Shown here piece by piece: positions 35,765-38,091 of a stretch of 38,091 bases of DNA. Below the pieces are notes generated by a model. The model was given only the letters and a program-made list of their open reading frames with translations. It was not told the origin of the DNA and made no database searches. The position numbers were made by a program, and so were the translations under genes. Every line of letters starts with the position of its first letter. Within the stretch, counting starts at the first letter, position 1. The stretch is from Cytophagales bacterium (lineage in GTDB: Bacteria > Bacteroidota > Bacteroidia > Cytophagales > Cyclobacteriaceae), in assembly GCA_020403045.1 (NCBI GenBank), contig JADBYK010000025.1, positions 135,136-173,226 of the forward strand, written 5' to 3'.

Positions 35765-37306
35765 TTGAACACAAAAAAATTTGACATCGTTATTATCGGA
35801 GCAGGGCATAACGGCCTCGTGGCTGCCACCTATTTAGCAAAAGCAGGTAAGAGCGTTATTTTGTTGGAAGCAAATGCCGAAATTGGTGGAGCCACCACAA
35901 GTGTGCGTGCCTTCCCGGAGTTTGATGCGCGCCTCTCGCGTTATTCCTATTTGGTTTCATTGTTGCCCGATCAGATTGTTCAGGATCTCGGGCTTCGATT
36001 TAAAACCCTTTCCAGGAACGTTGCTAGTTATACTCCTTTCCATCATCAAGGGAAAAATCAGGGGCTTCATATTTCCCGGATTTGGGATGAAAAAACAGCC
36101 GCTTCATTTCGGGAATTGCCCAATGGAGAACAGGAGGCGAAGGCGTGGCAACATTTTTATGGTGAAATAGCCGTGTTGGCAGAACGCATCGCGCCCTCTA
36201 TGCTCAAGCCATTGCTTACTCGTTCTGAATTGAAAAGAGAAATCGGGCTCGATCAAGTGTGGAATTACCTCATGGAGAAACCAATTGGAGAAGTAATCAC
36301 TGAAAGATTTAAGAATGATGTGGTGCGTGGAGTGGTGCTTACCGATGCACTCATCGGCACGGATACTTCCGCTTTTTCTTTACAGGCCAATAAGTGTTTC
36401 CTCTATCATTTAATCGGAAATGGAAATGGTGAATGGAAAGTGCCTCAAGGAGGCATGGGGGCTCTTGTGCAAGAGTTGGAAAGAGTAGCCACCTCTGCAG
36501 GGGTTTCTATCGCGTTGAATAGCCGTGCGGTAAAAGTGCAATCAGATAGTAAAGAAGTACATGTGATCTTGTCGGATGGTAACACCATTTCCGCAAACTA
36601 TTTACTTTCCAATGCAGCACCACAAGTACTGGCAACATTGCGAGGCACAACTCCTCCGAAAAGTTTGGAGGGCTCCCAAATGAAGATCAATATGTTGGTG
36701 AAAAAATTACCAAGACTTAAATCGGGTGCAGATCCGCGCGATGCTTTTGCCGGCACCTTTCATATCAACGAAAGTTTTACTCAGCTAGAATCTGCCTTTC
36801 AGCAAGCGCAAACTGGAAAAATTCCCTCAACACTTCCGCTTGAGATTTATTGCCATTCCCTTACCGACCCGAGTATTTTGAGTGCAAAATTGCAAAGCGA
36901 GGGCTATCACACACTAACTCTTTTTGGACTTCACACACCCGCCCGTCTTTTTGATACTGATCACGAAGCACATCGGGAAGCTGCCGCGAAGGCTGCCATT
37001 CAATCACTCAATGAACATTTAGTTGATCCGATTGAATCTGTTTTAGCGCAATCATCCGATGGACAACCCACCATCGAAGTGAAAACGCCTCTCGACATTG
37101 AAGCAGCCATTGGTTTGCCGAGAGGAAATATCTTTCATCGTGATTTAGCTTTTCCATTCCGTGAAGATGATGACGCTCCAGGTTGGGGCGTAGAAACGGA
37201 TGATCCTAAGATTTTTATTTGTGGAGCGGGCGCAACTCGGGGAGGTGGCGTGAGCGGTATACCCGGTCACAATGCCGCGATGGCTGTGCTTGCAAGAAAA
37301 TGGTAG
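35765..37306 (+). CDS. FAD-dependent oxidoreductase, phytoene dehydrogenase/PYROXD2-like
   Basis: The 513-residue protein begins with an FAD-binding Rossmann motif (FDIVIIGAGHNGLVAATYLA, residues 6-25) followed by 'EANAEIGGATTS'. It ends with the flavin-contact block IFICGAGATRGGGVSGIPGH. This arrangement and length match the PYROXD2 group of the CrtI/phytoene-desaturase superfamily; the substrate is unknown. The start is TTG at 35765: no ATG lies upstream in frame before a TAG at 35744, and the Rossmann strand begins within six residues. It is a stand-alone gene with its own promoter. There is no crtB or other carotenoid gene in the window, so a carotenoid role is not supported by context. 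Confidence 0.9.
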   Translation: MNTKKFDIVIIGAGHNGLVAATYLAKAGKSVILLEANAEIGGATTSVRAFPEFDARLSRYSYLVSLLPDQIVQDLGLRFKTLSRNVASYTPFHHQGKNQGLHISRIWDEKTAASFRELPNGEQEAKAWQHFYGEIAVLAERIAPSMLKPLLTRSELKREIGLDQVWNYLMEKPIGEVITERFKNDVVRGVVLTDALIGTDTSAFSLQANKCFLYHLIGNGNGEWKVPQGGMGALVQELERVATSAGVSIALNSRAVKVQSDSKEVHVILSDGNTISANYLLSNAAPQVLATLRGTTPPKSLEGSQMKINMLVKKLPRLKSGADPRDAFAGTFHINESFTQLESAFQQAQTGKIPSTLPLEIYCHSLTDPSILSAKLQSEGYHTLTLFGLHTPARLFDTDHEAHREAAAKAAIQSLNEHLVDPIESVLAQSSDGQPTIEVKTPLDIEAAIGLPRGNIFHRDLAFPFREDDDAPGWGVETDDPKIFICGAGATRGGGVSGIPGHNAAMAVLARKW

Positions 37307-37399
37307 GGGCGAGACATTGCTTATAGCAAAGATTTTAAAGAGAGTTTGATAGGAGACTCAACCACCCATACACAGATATTAGCGAAAACATTATTTAAG

Positions 37400-37825
37400 A
37401 TGAGTAGAGTCGAAAGCAGGCAGAGAAAGAAAATGGTGATATCGTTTCTATTAATTGGGACGCTTATTATGGTTGTGACTGGCTTCGGAATTTTCTTCTT
37501 CGAAGAATATAAGGACCATACGACCAAAAAAATTAGCTTCTTTGTCGGTGTTACAATTTGTTGCTGCTTCAGTTATTCTCCAGTACGAAAACTAATTAAG
37601 AGTCAACCGATAGTGATCTTTGAGACTGATTCAATAATAATGAACACGAATAAGAGTGTTACAATTAAAAAAGAGGACATAGAGGACATATCAGTGACTT
37701 GTATTGAAGCGACAGGCTACTTTATAAATGTCAAGACTAAGGATTCTACCCACCAAACAAATATATCTTGGCTGGATAAAACGCCTGACGAAGTTAAAGA
37801 GTTGATCAAAGTCTACGGACAATAA
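37400..37825 (+). CDS. hypothetical membrane protein with PH-like C-terminal part, 141 aa
   Basis: From ATG 37400 the product has two membrane helices (about residues 12-33 and 44-60) and a soluble C-terminal region. The latter has alternating strands (PIVIFETDSIIMNTNKSVTI, KKEDIEDISV, GYFINVKTKDS), resembling the bacterial PH-like fold of small STM3941-type proteins. An in-frame TTG at 37346 would add 18 polar residues and is less likely. No catalytic motif is seen. The gene lies 93 bp after the oxidoreductase and may be co-transcribed. Function unknown. Confidence 0.65.
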   Translation: MSRVESRQRKKMVISFLLIGTLIMVVTGFGIFFFEEYKDHTTKKISFFVGVTICCCFSYSPVRKLIKSQPIVIFETDSIIMNTNKSVTIKKEDIEDISVTCIEATGYFINVKTKDSTHQTNISWLDKTPDEVKELIKVYGQ

Positions 37826-38091
37826 TACTTTAGCTAACAAAATGCTTCAGCAACAGCGCGTTGACGTGTAAGCTATAAGTGTTATCTTCGTTCAACGTTT
37901 CCCCCGCGGACTGTTGTGGCTTCGAAAGCCCACCACTGCGCAAACACAAATGTGTGTGTCTTGAACTTCACTCATTTGTAAGAGTGGAGATGCTGTACAA
38001 AAGATGGAAGGCTTTTTAGAAGATTAACACTCATGCGGAGGTCGAGCGAAACGAACTGGCCGATGAGATGATCAGAAGGAAAGAATTGAAC
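37826..38091. other. 3' edge of window: no complete gene; short coding-like stretch at the end
   Basis: Most of this 266-bp stretch is not coding. The last 54 bases, read on the forward strand, give EVERNELADEMIRRKELN, which resembles the 'NELADELA' helix of RNase H-like proteins, but a TAG lies 15-20 bp upstream in the same frame. It may be a gene fragment or the start of a gene beginning at an ATG near the edge. Confidence 0.3.

Noticed and set aside
37830-37940. Integron attC-like sequence after the last gene (TAACAAAATGC ... GCGTTGACG)
   Set aside because: The ends do not give the complementary RYYYAAC and GTTRRRY core sites, and no integrase or cassette array is present.

Overview
The window looks like chromosomal DNA of a Bacteroidota bacterium, most likely Cytophagales (Cyclobacteriaceae-like). 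Several promoters fit the Bacteroidota -7 consensus TAnnTTTG, Shine-Dalgarno sites are almost absent, and many genes are typical of the group: CarboxypepD_reg-like proteins, an EF-G2-type factor, DUF2157 membrane proteins, S9 peptidases with N-terminal signal peptides, and an OxyR/KatG pair. I saw no tRNA, rRNA, CRISPR array, complete insertion sequence or phage.

Layout. 1-3.0 kb: a THUMP-type RNA methyltransferase cut by the window edge, a small antitoxin-like gene, proC, and a two-gene YeeE/YedE (sulfur-compound) transporter. 3.2-7.0 kb: a carboxypeptidase-regulatory-domain/oligopeptidase B fusion split by one in-frame TGA, followed by the C-terminal stump of a second S9 peptidase. 7.0-12 kb: an anti-sigma/ECF sigma pair, a small membrane protein, and a probable operon of a D-threonine-aldolase/D-serine-dehydratase-like enzyme with two DUF2157-type membrane proteins. 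12.3-18.1 kb: M23 peptidase, SRPBCC-GyrI protein, S9 peptidase, a VapBC toxin-antitoxin pair and a TPR membrane protein. 18.2-21.5 kb: divergent oxyR and katG with a perfect palindrome between them. 21.5-22.6 kb: about 1 kb without a confident gene, holding several hairpins and coding-like scraps. 22.6-28.0 kb: a K+ channel-like protein, an EF-G paralogue with altered GTPase motifs, and a DPP IV-type peptidase. 28.2-28.9 kb: a truncated band-7 gene joined directly to the 3' end of a GH30 glycosidase gene, apparently a deletion scar. 29.1-33.1 kb: PEP carboxylase, a VOC protein and a MazEF-type pair. 33.2-38.1 kb: an SRAP (YedK/HMCES) protein, an S33 lipoprotein peptidase, membrane proteins and a PYROXD2-like oxidoreductase.

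Themes. The window is rich in secreted or periplasmic peptidases (S9A, S9B, S9C, S33, M23), which suggests a peptide-scavenging lifestyle. OxyR and KatG form a standard peroxide response, and SRAP adds DNA repair. There are several signs of gene decay (split S9A, S9 stump, band-7/GH30 junction, gene-poor kilobase) and two toxin-antitoxin pairs. No single locus is a clear new multi-gene system. The items most worth following up are the EF-G2-like factor lacking the catalytic histidine, the stop-split peptidase fusion, the deletion scar, the PEP carboxylase with a changed catalytic loop, and the D-amino-acid enzyme with its two DUF2157 partners.
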